Positions 52,521 through 63,131 of a DNA stretch of 64,000 nt are shown here, in pieces. Location of the stretch: positions 101,087,782 through 101,151,781 of the forward strand of contig NC_067473.1 of NCBI RefSeq assembly GCF_947179515.1, written 5' to 3'. Each line of letters opens with the position of its first letter. Positions within the stretch are counted from its first letter, which is position 1. The DNA comes from Apodemus sylvaticus. Lineage: Eukaryota > Chordata > Mammalia > Rodentia > Muridae. The translations under genes were made by a program, and so were the position numbers. The notes beneath the pieces are model-generated. The model saw only the letters and a list, made by a program, of their open reading frames with translations. It was not told the DNA's origin and did no database searches.

Positions 52521-52831
52521 CAGCAGCGCTCTCAGCCTATTGAGTGGCACAGCCCACGTTCAGGGAAGACACCCCTTTCAGCTGCTATGCCAACAGTCTC
52601 TAGAAATGCCCAGTGACATGCTCGCAAGTGAATTTTTACTAGTATAGGCGCCTCTCAATCCAAAGTTGACAGCTAAGTTAACCATCACACTATTTGATGT
52701 TCAAACTAACCTTGGACCTAGATACAAATATCCCCTGCTTTATAGATGATGACCAGAGACCCAGATTTTTTAAATCCTGCATTCCTGAAAGCAAAGCCCA
52801 AGAAAAATACTTCAGAGAAGAGTACTTATTT
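52521..52831. other. No recognised element
   Basis: About 310 bp; nothing firm. Confidence 0.35.
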
Positions 52832-52880
52832 TTATCTATCTATCCATCTATCTATCTATCTATCTATCTATATCTATCTA
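52832..52880. repeat. (TCTA)n microsatellite
   Basis: About 11 TCTA units with two interruptions. Confidence 0.95.
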
Positions 52881-52884
52881 CAAA

Positions 52885-52990
52885 GTGTCACACTACAGAG
52901 CCTGACTAGCCTACCCCAGGGTGGCCTTGAACCCACATAGACTTCCTTCCCTGCCTCTGTCTCCCTGGAGTTAAGATTAGAGGTTTACAT
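52885..52990 (-). mobile_element. Old B1 SINE fragment
   Basis: 'cactacagagcctgactagcctaccccagggtggccttgaacccacatagac' and 'cctgcctctgtctccctggag'. Confidence 0.65.
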
Positions 52991-53018
52991 AACAATTACT
53001 GGTTTGAATAAGGTTTTT

Positions 53019-53210
53019 TAAAAAATTTTTTTAAGATTTATTTATTTATTATATGTTAGTACACTGTAGCTGTCTTCAGACACACCAGAAGAGGGCATCA
53101 GATCTCATTACAGATGGTTGTGAGCCACCATGTGGTTGCTGGGATTTGAACTCAGGACCTTCAGAAGAGCAGTCAGTGCTCTTAACCTCTGAGCCATCTC
53201 TCCAGCCCCC
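53019..53210 (-). mobile_element. B2 SINE with perfect target-site duplication
   Basis: 'ttaagatttatttatttattatatgttagtacactgtagctgtcttcagacac' to 'ctgagccatctctccagccccc'. ttgaataaggttttt at 53004-53018 and 53211-53225 is a perfect 15-bp duplication. Confidence 0.96.
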
Positions 53211-53225
53211 TTGAATAAGGTTTTT

Positions 53226-53797
53226 AATTGAATAATAATAATCCCAAGGGGAAAGAGTGGAGAAAAGACAGAGGGAGCAAATGGGAAAGAAACGATACCA
53301 ACAGGAGGCTGTGCATTGAGTTGAACAGCACTCTAAAAGGCTGGCTGTTTCATCCCATGCAACCTTCCAAACATAATCCATTCAAGGAGGACAGAAGACA
53401 TATTTATCCATCACCTACCCCAGCCCACACCCCATAGGTAAAAGCTCACTGCACAGTATGTTAAAGTACCATCCTTCCATGCTGTGGGTGACAGCACAAA
53501 GCAAAAAGGTCCCAGGTACAAAGCAAGGGCACGTAGGACAGATGTTGCCAGAATATCTCACGTAGAAGTATGGGAGTGATCTCCACGTCACCACCCTAAT
53601 GAGAGGCAGTGCTGAGAGTTTTGAGATGCTCAGGATGACATCATGAGCTGGCACATGAACAGAAAGCTTGTGGGAGCCCCTGTCAGGAATGCATAGCCTT
53701 CTTAGGCTTTCATATTTTGGTTTTGTATTGTTTTTGTTTTTAACACAGCTGCTTTGAATAGCTTGAGGTGTGTCCTGGAGAAATACTGAACACAAGG
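53226..53797. other. No recognised element
   Basis: About 570 bp non-coding. The 155-codon minus frame across it (53882-53415) begins in the TG repeat and is not recognised. Confidence 0.4.
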
Positions 53798-54350
53798 GAT
53801 TATTAGGTACTCTAGAGGAACAGAACTGACAGAATGTGTGTGTGTGTGTGTGTGTGTGTGTATGGGGGTTATTAGATTGCATACAGGATGCACTTTAGGG
53901 AGTCCAGCAATGGTTGCCTCATACTGTGGAGGATGAGAATCCTATAGTTGCTAAGTCCTTAAGGCCAGAGTCCTCAGCAGTCACAGTGGGATGTTGGTGA
54001 CCTGGAGATTCCTGGAAAGCTACTGATCTTCAGTCTACGTTGGAAGCCCAAAGCAGCTAAGTTCTGATGTCCATGAAGAGTAGTACTGATGTCAGCTGAG
54101 GTAGATGAACTTCCCTGCATGACAAAAAAGCAAGCAGGCAAAACTCTTTTCTTTCTCTGACTTCCTCTGTACCTGGGCTGTTCGTGAGCAGGGGGTGCAA
54201 GGAGGGGTGGAGGATTGCTTCGTGTATTAAGAGGGGGGTGGTCCTCCCACTTCAATGAAAACAACCAATAAGTTCCCTCACTGGTAGGCTGAAAGACTTG
54301 TCTGTTAGTTGATTCCAGATCCATTCAAACTGACAAGATAACCATCACAA
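53798..54350 (-). mobile_element. Rodent interspersed repeat, family not named
   Basis: 'ggtactctagaggaacagaactgacagaatg', 'agattgcatacaggatgcactttagggagtccagcaatgg' and 'attcaaactgacaagataaccatcacaa' have the frame of a common rodent repeat ending in 'caagttgacaacc..gccatcacaa'. Contains (TG)n at 53838-53862. Confidence 0.5.
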
Positions 54351-55335
54351 AGGGGTAAATTCCTCAACTCAAGAGTAGAGAGGCTGCCAGAGGAATTAAC
54401 AAGAGAGTCTTACAGCAAACCTGGATCAAAGGGGCTTGGCCCTGGGAGCACTGCTGGTAGACACAGCAAGGCCTGTACCAACGCAGGGCGACAAGATTGC
54501 TGACACCAAGCCACAAACCTGCTGGCCCCTCCTTCTGGTCTGTCTTTCTCTGCTTGTGCTGCCTGGTCTTGGAAACCCTGTGTCTGTAGGTAGCCGCAGA
54601 AAGCTCATCTCCAAGCGTGACCTAGTGGCTCTACCTTTTCCTGTTCTCAGAGAAGCAAGCTCAGACTGGTTACTGAGGTCATGGTAGTGGCAGCAGATCT
54701 CTTCTGCCTCTTTTGACTCTATGTATCTATAACTCTTAAAGTTGCTAAAGAGATTAAGGAGGAGGAGTAAGTTGGGCAGCAGTAGTGAGATAACTAACCA
54801 TTTTGTCAAGTGTGTCAAGTGTGTTACATTTTGTAACCCCTCCAAAGCATTGTCTCTTCCTCCTCCTCTTCCTTCTGAGTCTTGTACAAATGCAAGTACC
54901 CTACCATTCACCACAATAGCTTAGATTGGCCCTTAACTCACTTACAATCCTGCCCACCACCTACAAATGTCTGTCATTACATATTACATCTTAAGTCAGG
55001 GTCACAGATCTGCAAAACTCCCAGAAATCTGCTGAAGAAGCACAGTCAGATGGGAGATCAGATGCTTGCCTCTACGAAACGACTTGGGGTAGGGGGTTGG
55101 TAGATGCATCAACATAGTTGGGAGGTTCTTCTGTTAATACTTTTAATCTTGCCAGTTTGGTACATGTATACAGTGTCTATGTGTACTCCCACTAACTTCC
55201 CTTACTGCCAGGTCCCAAAGAAACTCAGGACAAATGTCTATGAATGTACCGTAGTGGCCACTGGCCTCCAGACACACAGTACAGATGGCTCCCCTCAGCC
55301 CTTCTCACCTGCATCCTATCCTAAACCTCTCCAGC
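54351..55335. other. Repeat-poor sequence
   Basis: About 1 kb without SINEs; the 162-codon minus frame 54914-54426 is the longest here, with a Leu-rich run LLLPNLLLLLNLF, but no known relative. Confidence 0.4.
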
Positions 55336-55337
55336 CC

Positions 55338-55429
55338 AGGGGGGTGGGGGGTGGGGTGGGGGGGAGTAGGGGGGGTGGGGGGAGTGGGGGGGAGAGTGTG
55401 TGGGGGGTTGGGAGGGGGGTGTCGCTTCC
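55338..55429 (+). repeat. G-run block (about 92 bp, over 75% G)
   Basis: More than a dozen runs of 3-7 G separated by one or two bases on the plus strand. Confidence 0.95.
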
Positions 55430-55506
55430 CTTCCCCCAGCCTCTGACGCCCATAAAAACCGGTCATTTTGGCCACACATCCTTTTTGTCCTCTTAGTTCC
55501 CCTTGG

Positions 55507-55557
55507 TCTCTCTCTCTCTCTTTGTCTGTCTCTCTCTGACTCTCTCTCTCTCTCTCC
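55507..55557. repeat. (TC)n-rich simple repeat
   Basis: TC runs with TGTC and TGAC interruptions. Confidence 0.9.
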
Positions 55558-55614
55558 TTTGCTCTCACCCTCTCCTGTTCCAACCATCCCCCCTGCCTTC
55601 ATGATTCATGATTT

Positions 55615-55810
55615 TTTAAAAAAAATATTTATTATTATTATGTGTGGGTGGTTTATGGGAGTCGGAGGAAGCATTGATATACTTTGCACGTGGAGACCAG
55701 AGGACAGTTTCTTAGAGTTGTTTGACCTTTACATTGACCCCAGAGCTCATGCTCTGGTTGCCAGGCCTTCATGACAAGCATCCTCACCTGCTGAGCCATC
55801 AGCTGGCCTG
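55615..55810 (-). mobile_element. RSINE1/B3-like SINE, diverged
   Basis: 'tgggtggtttatgggagtcggaggaagc' to 'gacaagcatcctcacctgctgagccatcagctggcc'. Confidence 0.55.
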
Positions 55811-55924
55811 TCTTCTTTGTGTGCGCTGGTTCTGTTCAGGTTGTCAAGCTGTGCTGTGGGTCCCTGATGGCAATGGCCATGCCCCGGAGACTGCCTTTCC
55901 CAGCGCTTCTCTCCATTCTCCACC

Positions 55925-56056
55925 TTCTCCTGCAGAGCCCCAACTGTTCTGGAACGTGCTCTGTAACCTAGGCTGGTCTTGAACCCACAGAGATCCACCT
56001 GCCTCTGCCTCCTAAGTGCTGAGATTAAAGGCGTGCACCACCACCATCACCCGGCT
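55925..56056 (-). mobile_element. B1 SINE, partial
   Basis: 'gttctggaacgtgctctgtaacctaggctggtcttgaacccacagagatccacctgcctctgcctcc' to 'gtgcaccaccaccatcacccggc'. Confidence 0.88.
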
Positions 56057-56124
56057 ATTTTTTTTTCCTCCTTCAGCGTTTATAATCTTTTCACTCTCTT
56101 TCTCCATGTTTGCTGACCCTTTTG

Positions 56125-56128
<4 letters not shown>

Positions 56129-56188
<60 letters not shown>
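56129..56188. repeat. (TC)n(TG)n microsatellite
   Basis: About 30 bp TC passing into about 29 bp TG. Confidence 0.97.
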
Positions 56189-56189
<1 letters not shown>

Positions 56190-57224
56190 TATAGATGTGT
56201 GGGCTGAGCAACCCGACTGTGCGATCACACCACTTTGGCTACTTAGGAGTCTTTTTATTAATTACCTACTCAACACGAAGCTTGGCCCGCCCAGCTGCTT
56301 TCCCCACACTCAGTGCTAGTCTGGGGGTGATGTTTAGAAGGCAGTGTGATCCCGTCCACTGAACAAGACATCAGCAGCACATTCCTCCCGATGGAGCGAG
56401 ACCTCCCTGCCATAACCACCTCACTGGCTGACTGCCCCCACTGCCATCCTCTTTAAGCAGCCCAAGGCCCCAGAGCGCCTTCCTCTTCCCTTCCCCAGGC
56501 CAGATCACCGGTTTCCTCCTCCTCCCCAAGCTCCTTGATGAAAGTCTCTTGCCTAATATGTGGTTTTAAAATTTTTATTGTTCCTGACAACGTGAGTTCG
56601 TTGAACACAGACAGACCTTCTCTGAATCCTGCTTCTTTCTGCCACTTACAGCTCTGGGTCTCTGACAGGCGACTTGCCTGACCCACTGCGTGAGAGTAGG
56701 CTTTGTTCTCAAGCTTACAAACAGCCCCAGGACATGTTGGTTGTCCCGGTGCCTATCACAGCACAGCTTATTCTTGGTTTGAGGGAGTGGTTTCACCAAG
56801 TGCCAGGATATTTCTGGGTGAATAATTCAGAACCTTCAGTCCTTTGCTTTTGTCATTAAGCCTTGGAGCCCTGTGTTATTCTAGGTGTAGATCAGTGGGG
56901 CAGGCAGGTGACAGCTATCAGGTAATTCACACACAGTAAGTGAATTTTAATTACAGTTGATAGGTTCTGTAGAATAAATAAGTTGGGACACTGTATTAGA
57001 GAGTGGCCTGGAAACTGGCAGCACAAGGAAAAAAAACAAAAACAAACAAACAAACAAAAAAACACCTTAAGCCAGAGAGGGGGCAGGGCATCTAGAGGAG
57101 GCAACAGAGCTAAGTGTGAAAGATGAAAGTTGTTGCTGTGTGTATCAGTTATCTGCTGATGCATAACAAATCATCCGGCAGAGTGCAATGTTAAAACAGT
57201 AAGAACAGGCATGATGCCCCCTGT
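56189..57224. other. Unclassified block, partly GC-rich
   Basis: About 1 kb without SINE calls. 56260-56560 is GC-rich and the minus strand has aataaaa-type signals (about 56258 and 56575), as might an LTR or a retrocopy. 'tatcagttatctgctgatgcataacaaatca' (57143-57173) is a scrap of an old mammalian repeat. Confidence 0.35.
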
Positions 57225-57548
57225 TCTAGTAGCATTTCTGTTGCTATAATAAATACCCTGACAAAAAGAGAATCTGGGAAGGGTTATTTGGCTTACAATT
57301 CCAGGTTATTGTCAGCTCTGTGGAGAAATCAAGGCAGGAACGCAGGCAGCCAGTCACATCACAACCACAGTCAAGAGCAAGAGCAAAGAGAGGGTAAACT
57401 CAGTTTTACTTTCTTCATCTAGCTTTCTCCTCTCCTTCATGATTCAGGAAACCCTGCCTAGGGAATGATGCCACCCACAATGGACTAGGTCTTCTCTCGT
57501 CAATCACCAACTAAAATGATTCCTCAAGGACATGTCCACAGACCAACA
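57225..57548 (-). mobile_element. Rodent RMER-type repeat, reverse
   Basis: 'ttctgttgctataataaataccctgac', 'gttatttggcttacaattccagg', 'acccacaatggactaggtcttctctcgtcaatcaccaac'. Confidence 0.68.
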
Positions 57549-57550
57549 AG

Positions 57551-57782
57551 GTGTAGACCAGTGGTTCTCAACTGTGGGTCTCAACCCTTTTGGGAGTCAA
57601 ACACCCTTTCATGGGGGTCACATACAGATATCCTGCATATCATATATTTACACTAAATCATTACAGTAGCAAAATTATAGTTATGAAATAGCAGTGTGAT
57701 CATTTTATGGTTGGGGAGCGCCACACATGAGGAACTGTATCAAAGGATTGTATAGCCTTAGAAAAGTTGAGAACTACTGGTA
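57551..57782 (+). mobile_element. URR1-type hAT-Charlie DNA transposon
   Basis: Complete: 'ccagtggttctcaactgtgggtctcaaccc' to 'aaagttgagaactactgg', with 'cattacagtagcaaaattatagttatgaaatagca' inside and both terminal repeats. Confidence 0.9.
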
Positions 57783-58082
57783 TAGACATTCCTCTTAAAG
57801 TTATCTTCCTAGGAGAGTCTAGACTAGGTGGAATGGATAAATAAAAATCAACCTGCACACCTACCATTTCTGGGGCTGTGGTCAGGCATAATTGATGTGG
57901 GTGCCTTCACTTAGAGTCTCTCAGAACCCTGAATTTCAGGTTTCAGCTAAGCTTGTTGTCAATGTAAGGAGTCAGAGGGGAAAAAGGAGGATGAGATTTT
58001 ACACTCACCCCTGTGGCTGCTGGTCGGAGCTCAACCCTTTGTTACACGAGCTGCTGGCTCTTCTCAGAGTAAGCTAGTAGGA

Positions 58083-58200
58083 GAGTGGGCATGTTGATAC
58101 ATGTCTGTAGCTCCACCACTCAGGAGGCTGGAAGCAGGAGAACCAGGGTTCAAGGCCAGGTAGGCTATGTGGAGAGACCATGTTTCAAAATGAAACAAAG
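58083..58200 (+). mobile_element. Old B1-related SINE
   Basis: 'agtgggcatgttgatacatgtctgtagctccaccactcaggaggctgg' to 'gagaccatgtttcaaaatg'. Confidence 0.75.
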
Positions 58201-58202
58201 GG

Positions 58203-58497
58203 AAAATGCTGGTAAGGATGTAACCTGGCAGGAAGAAACCCTTATATATTGTTGGTGGGAATGTCAGCTAGTACGACTGCTATGGAAAACATTATAGACA
58301 TTCATTTAAAAACAAGAAAAACAAAGAAAGAAACAAAATCCCTGAACTTAGATCCAGCTGTACCATCCTTGAGACCTACAGAAAGAAATCAAAGCACACC
58401 CACAGTATAGATAACTATATATCTGCTACAAATTTATAATAGCCAAGTTATGGAAACAGCCCAGGTCTCCATTAATGGGTGAATGGATAAAGAAATG
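58203..58497 (+). mobile_element. Old L1 fragment, end of ORF2
   Basis: 'gaaacccttatatattgttggtgggaatgtcagctagtacgactgctatgg' and 'aatagccaagttatggaaacagcccaggtctccattaatgggtgaatggataaag' are the conserved C-terminal coding part of L1 ORF2. Confidence 0.85.
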
Positions 58498-58544
58498 TAT
58501 ATTAAATAAATTAAATAATTAAATATATATCTATCACTTGGTAT

Positions 58545-58565
58545 TATATATATATATATATATAT
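58545..58565. repeat. (TA)n short run
   Basis: About ten TA units in AT-rich sequence. Confidence 0.9.
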
Positions 58566-58589
58566 CAGTATACATATCAGTCTTCTTTA

Positions 58590-58838
58590 TTACAAAATGT
58601 TATATTTATGGATATGCTATAATTCATTCATTCACCTGTTAATGGGTAATGAGATTGTTTCTACTTTCCAGCTATTATAGTTAAAGTTTGGGAGAATATT
58701 TATATGTCTTCGTGCAGTCATAAATTATTGTGAGTGAACACCTAGAAGTAGATTGGTGTTTCTTTTGCATTGTGCATTTAAACCACCAAGTTATTTCCCA
58801 GGTTGGTTGGATCATTTATGTTGTCACAGGTGTACTGG
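58590..58838 (-). mobile_element. Old L1, segment 1 of 3
   Basis: 'attcattcattcacctgttaatgggtaatgagattgtttctactttccagctatta' and 'gaacacctagaagtagattggtg' are the reverse of the end of L1 ORF2. It faces the plus-strand piece at 58203-58497. Confidence 0.75.
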
Positions 58839-59230
58839 CTAGTTTTGTGTGTCAACTTGACACAAGTTAGGAGTCATGAGAGAGGAAGGAGCTTCAGCTG
58901 AGAAAATTCCCCCGTGAGAACCAGCTGTAAGGCATTTAGAGATCAATGGGGGAGGCCCAGCCCATTGTGGGTGACACCAACCCTGGGCTAGTGGTCCTGA
59001 GTTCTATAAGAAAACAGGCTGAACAGGTCACAGGGAGCAAGCCTGTAAGCAGCACCCCTCTGTGGGTTCTATATCAGCTCCTGCGTCCTGGTTCCAGCTC
59101 TGCCTGAGTTCCTGTGCTGACATCCTCCAGTGATGGGCAGTGGTCTGGATGTGTAAGCCAAATCAATCCTTTCCTCCCCAGCTTGGTTTTCGGGCATGGT
59201 GTTTTGTTGTAGTAATAGGATCCCGAACTA
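58839..59230 (+). mobile_element. Rodent RMER-type repeat, full length, inserted in the old L1
   Basis: 'gtactggctagttttgtgtgtcaacttgacacaagttagg' through 'cccagcccattgtgggtgacacc', 'gagcaagcctgtaagcagcacccctc', 'gtgtaagccaaatcaatcctttcctcccc' to 'gtagtaataggatcccgaactaagaa'. The best-preserved copy of this family in the window. Confidence 0.8.
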
Positions 59231-59400
59231 AGAACAGGAATCCTGCTTCCTCCATATTCTCACCAACATTTGGTGCAGCCAATCTTTCCAGTTTCATTCG
59301 CTCTAGTAGATACGTCGTGTCCTCTCATCGTGAGTTAAAGGTTGTGAGCAGTTTTGGTATATTTACTTGTCAACTATATATTAAATAATTTAAGCATATT
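59231..59400 (-). mobile_element. Old L1, segment 2 of 3
   Basis: 'cctgcttcctccatattctcaccaacatttggtgcagcc' resumes the L1 after the RMER-type insertion, followed by 'gttgtgagcagttttggtatatttacttg'. Confidence 0.7.
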
Positions 59401-59833
59401 AGATATTAACTTGTTATAATTATATAACATATAACATGTAACATATTATATAATTATTCTATTTTTAGAATTATATATGTAACATATTTCATAATTATAT
59501 ATGTAATATAATATATTTAATATATTTTATATAATTAAATATTTTATACATTTGTTTATATATTTATTATCATTTATATTATATGTTTATATTACCATAT
59601 ATTATATATTTTACATATAAATTTATATAATCTATATGTTATTATATTTATAAATTATATATTATTTATATATTGTTACACATAATTATATAAAAAGAAA
59701 TTCAATTATAATTATGTACAATAATATATAAATAACATGTTATATAACTTACATAATAACATATAAATTATATTTTACATAACTATCATATTATAAATAT
59801 GATATCATATTATATATAACATATAATGTTATC

Positions 59834-59867
<34 letters not shown>

Positions 59868-59870
59868 AAT
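59401..59870. repeat. AT-rich block with (TTA)n end
   Basis: About 470 bp of nearly pure A/T built of ATATAA, TTATAT and similar words, ending in about 13 ATT units (59833-59870). Confidence 0.95.
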
Positions 59871-59878
59871 TGTTTAAA

Positions 59879-59940
59879 TGGGTGAGCAATTTTGGCATGT
59901 TTACTTGCCAACCATATACTAAATAGTTTAAATCTTTTAA
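59879..59940 (-). repeat. Second copy of the L1 segment beside the AT block
   Basis: 'gggtgagcaattttggcatgtttacttgccaaccatatactaaatagttta' repeats 59342-59395 ('gttgtgagcagttttggtatatttacttgtcaactatatattaaataattta'), same orientation. Confidence 0.85.
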
Positions 59941-59944
59941 ACAT

Positions 59945-60152
59945 TTTTGCTTTTGAAATTATGTTTGTACGTCAGTGTATAGGTATGTGCACATGAGTTT
60001 GCAGGTGCCCATAGAGGTCAGAGAAGTTTGATCCCCTGGAGCTAGAGTTGCAGGTCGCTGTGAGCTCCCCGAAATAGGTGCTGTGAATCAAACTCAGGTC
60101 CTCCAGAAGAGCAGTTCATGCTTTTAACCACTGAGCCATCTCTCCAGCGCCT
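59945..60152 (-). mobile_element. B3 SINE inserted in the old L1
   Basis: 'gtgcacatgagtttgcaggtgcccatagaggtcagagaagtttgatcccctggagctagag' to 'taaccactgagccatctctccagcgcc'. Confidence 0.92.
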
Positions 60153-60159
60153 GTTTAAA

Positions 60160-60272
60160 CCTTTCAATTAATTTTTTCCTTGGTTTGTTTGAGCTTTGAG
60201 GGAATATATTTTAGATTATCAGACATAAGTTTTGCAAATATTTTCTCCTTTGATGTATCTTGTTTCTTGTGA
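60160..60272 (-). mobile_element. Old L1, segment 3 of 3
   Basis: 'ttttagattatcagacataagttttgcaaatattttctcc' is the reverse ORF2 segment expected after segment 2. Confidence 0.7.
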
Positions 60273-60287
60273 GCTCAAGAATGTCTT

Positions 60288-60445
60288 TAAGGGCCAGTGG
60301 GTTAAAGTACTCTCTGGGCAGGCCAGCCCTGAGTTTAATCTCTAGAACCTGTGATGGGGTGGAGAAGGAAAGGCAGCTCCACAAAGCTGCCGTCTGAGCG
60401 TCATTCGTATGTAGTGGCACAGACACTGTGGCATAACCACACAAA
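60288..60445 (+). mobile_element. B4A-type SINE
   Basis: 'gggccagtgggttaaagtac', 'ccctgagtttaatctctagaacctgtgatggggtggagaagg', 'agtggcacagacactgtggc'. Confidence 0.65.
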
Positions 60446-60544
60446 CTAATCATTGAACTAATCGTTGAAAGAGTTAATGAGCTTTAGATATATTCTAATT
60501 TTTAATGAATATAAGTTTTCAATGTTGATAAAATTAAAAGTAAT

Positions 60545-60718
60545 TGAACAACCCTTTCACAGAGGTTGCCTGAGACTATCAGAAAAACAGATTGATTCAC
60601 AACAGTAGCAAAATTATAGTTATGAAGTAGCAACAAAAATAATTTTATGCTTGGGAGTCACCACAACATGAGGGTATTAAAGGATTGAATCATTAGGAAG
60701 GTTGAGTACCACTGAGCT
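60545..60718 (+). mobile_element. URR1-type hAT-Charlie DNA transposon, partial
   Basis: 'ccctttcacagaggttgcctgagactatcagaaaaacag' to 'cattaggaaggttgagtaccactg'; the left terminal repeat is missing. Confidence 0.85.
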
Positions 60719-61500
60719 ATAAAACATGTTAGCCAGATTGGCACTTGAGAGGGGAGCTGGCTCTCAGCCTCAGCCAGAGGGAGGCATGGCCTTTCCCCTG
60801 GGCTGTGCTGGCTCTAATGGAGGGCACCGGCCACACAGCAACCCTGACCTTCAGTGTGTTTATGGAGTTCAGTGGAAGGAGCAGGAGTTGGCTCGTAGGA
60901 GGTCTCTGAGGGGAGCAGTTTCAGTTTGTAATAATTCTGGAGAAGGATGGCTGCAGTTGCCAGTTTTTCTACAAACTGGTCAATTCTTGGTCCACACTAG
61001 GATTCGCACACCCTGCCAGCGTTTACACTGGGACCAAACGGAGGCTTTGCTATCTCTCTGAACCTCATGCAAAGGAAGGTTTTGCCACTTGTATGGGTCT
61101 GAGACACTTTCTCAAGACTTCTTCTCATCTTTACACATTTACTCAGAGTTGACTCAGTTACCGACTCTTGCTCCTACAGAGCCTGGCTTTAGTGTACTAG
61201 GAAAGTAACTTGGTACTAGTACCATGACATTATATTATAGACAGTCAATGAGGTCATCGCTACATGACAAGGACAGGACAGATACTTCTCATGGTCACAG
61301 CAGAATCTGCATCTGGAGGAGGCACACTGAGCCTGCTAGGTTGTTTTCTCACACTAACAATAAACAGTAATAGGTACACTACTTGCCTATGGGCCCAATC
61401 TAAACTCTTCTTTTTCAGTGACTATAAATGTTGCATTGAAGTCAATGGTACATATAATTATACACTGTCTAATGGTAAGCTTTCAGATGTAAATCAGCTA
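60719..61500. other. Repeat-poor block with a 111-codon open frame
   Basis: About 780 bp. The plus frame 60726-61061 is open over a GC-richer stretch, and 'acaataaacag' occurs at 61355, but the protein resembles nothing I know and there is no splice or start context to support it. Confidence 0.35.
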
Positions 61501-61502
61501 GT

Positions 61503-61618
61503 TAGAGAGGCACATGCCTGAAGTCTCAGCACACACAGCATGTGGGAAGTGGAGGCCAGAAGACTGTCAAGTCAGAGGCAGCTCTGGGCTACATAATGAG
61601 ACTTCCTATCAAGAACAA
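61503..61618 (+). mobile_element. Old B1-related SINE
   Basis: 'agagaggcacatgcctgaagtctcagcac' and 'cagctctgggctacataatgagacttcc'. Confidence 0.6.
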
Positions 61619-61854
61619 AATCTTCAGTTTGTTTGACTGTGGGAGGACTTCGCTCAGAAGGTGGACTGGTGGGGAAATCCGGGTGAGCGGGTTACAGGGG
61701 TCATGTGTACTCTTCGCCTGGTACCATATCACGGCAGAGGTTTCTTAGCAAAGATCTCTCAGCATAACCTATTGAGAGGGAGTTTTGCTACATGAAGGGC
61801 TCCCATTCTGTTATTTTTTTAATATTTGCTACTAATTAAGTTAATGTTTATGAC

Positions 61855-62212
61855 AGTCTTAGTTGTTTTTCCTGTTGCTGTGGGAAACACCACGGCGAAA
61901 GGTAACTTTGGGAAGGAAGGGTTTTTTTGACTTGCAGATTAAAGTCCACCTTTGAGAGACCTAGGAACTGAAGCTCAGATCTGGGAGGAGTGCTTTTTAC
62001 TGACTTGCTCAGTTTGTTTTCTTACACAAGCTAAGACCACCTGCTCACAGTGGCAATACCCACAGTTGACTGGACCCTACCAATTATTAATCAAGAAAAT
62101 TCCCCATAGACACGTGGACAGCCAACCTAATGGAGGCAGTTCCTCAATTGAGGTTTCCTCTTCTTAAGTAATTTGGGCTTGTGTCAAGTTGACAAAAACT
62201 AACCAGCATGGT
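61855..62212 (-). mobile_element. Rodent RMER-type repeat, full length, reverse
   Basis: 'cttagttgtttttcctgttgctgtgggaaacaccacggcgaaagg', 'gacttgctcagtttgttttcttac', 'caattgaggtttcc' and 'gggcttgtgtcaagttgacaaaaactaaccagcatgg'. Confidence 0.75.
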
Positions 62213-62490
62213 TTCCCAAAGGAAAATGTACCTAAGCAGAAAAATACTTCCTAAACATGTGACTCTGCAGGGTCTCCACATATGCATGTTATGCCCTAGA
62301 AATGAGAAATAGTAAATACGCTAGTGGTCTGGCCTATATGCTAGATACAGACTTAAAATTGTCCCCTTGTCCATGTCAAATCTATGCTGCCAGAAATAAG
62401 ATCCAGACAATTTAAGTAGAACTCAGATCTCTGTCTGTCATGTTCCGTATCTCCCCTAGAAGGCAAAATTGTGTTGGGAATGTTTTTTTG
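62213..62490. other. No recognised element
   Basis: Short non-coding spacer. Confidence 0.3.
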
Positions 62491-62494
62491 TTTT

Positions 62495-62615
62495 TGTTGC
62501 TTTTTTTTTTTTTTTTTTTTAAATCTTATGTTTTGAGACATGTTTTCACCATATATCCAAGCTGGCCTCAGATTCACAACCACACTGCTGTCTCTGCCTT
62601 CTGGAATACATCTAC
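62495..62615 (-). mobile_element. Old B1 SINE, partial
   Basis: T-rich tail, then 'gttttgagacatgttttcaccatatatccaagctggcctcagattcac'. Confidence 0.65.
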
Positions 62616-62799
62616 ATACTAACGAAATGGATTCTTTTTCTTCTATTTGCTCTTTACTATTCTCAAGTTGCTATGAACCCCATCCTGGCATCATTGACTA
62701 TCTGAGATTGATTGTATCTTATCTACAAAGTGAACTAAAATAATAGAAAAAAAACTCTTCTACAAAAAACAAAACAAAAACAAAAACCCCAAAAAACCT

Positions 62800-62950
62800 G
62801 TATGGGCTGTCAGGTTGGGCCACAGGTAGAAGCACTTTCCAACCAGCCTGATGACCTGAGTTTGATCTCCATGGTAGAAGTAGAGAAGTGATTCTTTGGC
62901 CTCCACTTGGGCACCATGGGACATACATCTACACAATAATTAAATAAAAA
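62800..62950 (+). mobile_element. B4A-type SINE
   Basis: 'gggctgtcaggttgggccacaggtagaagcac', 'gatgacctgagtttgatctccatgg', 'ttggcctccacttgggcaccatgggacatac'. Confidence 0.6.
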
Positions 62951-62956
62951 TGTGAT

Positions 62957-63131
62957 TTTTTTTTTTTGTTTTTTGTTTTTTGTTTTTTTGTTTTTTGAGA
63001 CAGGGTTTCTCTGTATAGCCTGGCTGTCCTGGAACTCACTCTGTAGACCAGGCTGGCCTTGAAATCAGAAATCCTCCTGCCTCTTGCCTCCCAAGTGCTG
63101 GGATTACAGGTGTGTGCCACCACACCTAGCT
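62957..63131 (-). mobile_element. B1 SINE
   Basis: T/G-rich tail, then 'tttgagacagggtttctctgtatagcctggctgtcctgg' to 'gtgtgccaccacacctagc'. Confidence 0.94.

Noticed and set aside
54426..54914. 162-codon minus-strand frame with a Leu-rich, membrane-like run
   Set aside because: No start context, no relatives known to me and no exon signals; treated as chance.
60726..61061. Exon of Rnf103 or another neighbour
   Set aside because: The 111-codon frame bears no likeness to RNF103 or CHMP3 and has no splice-site support.
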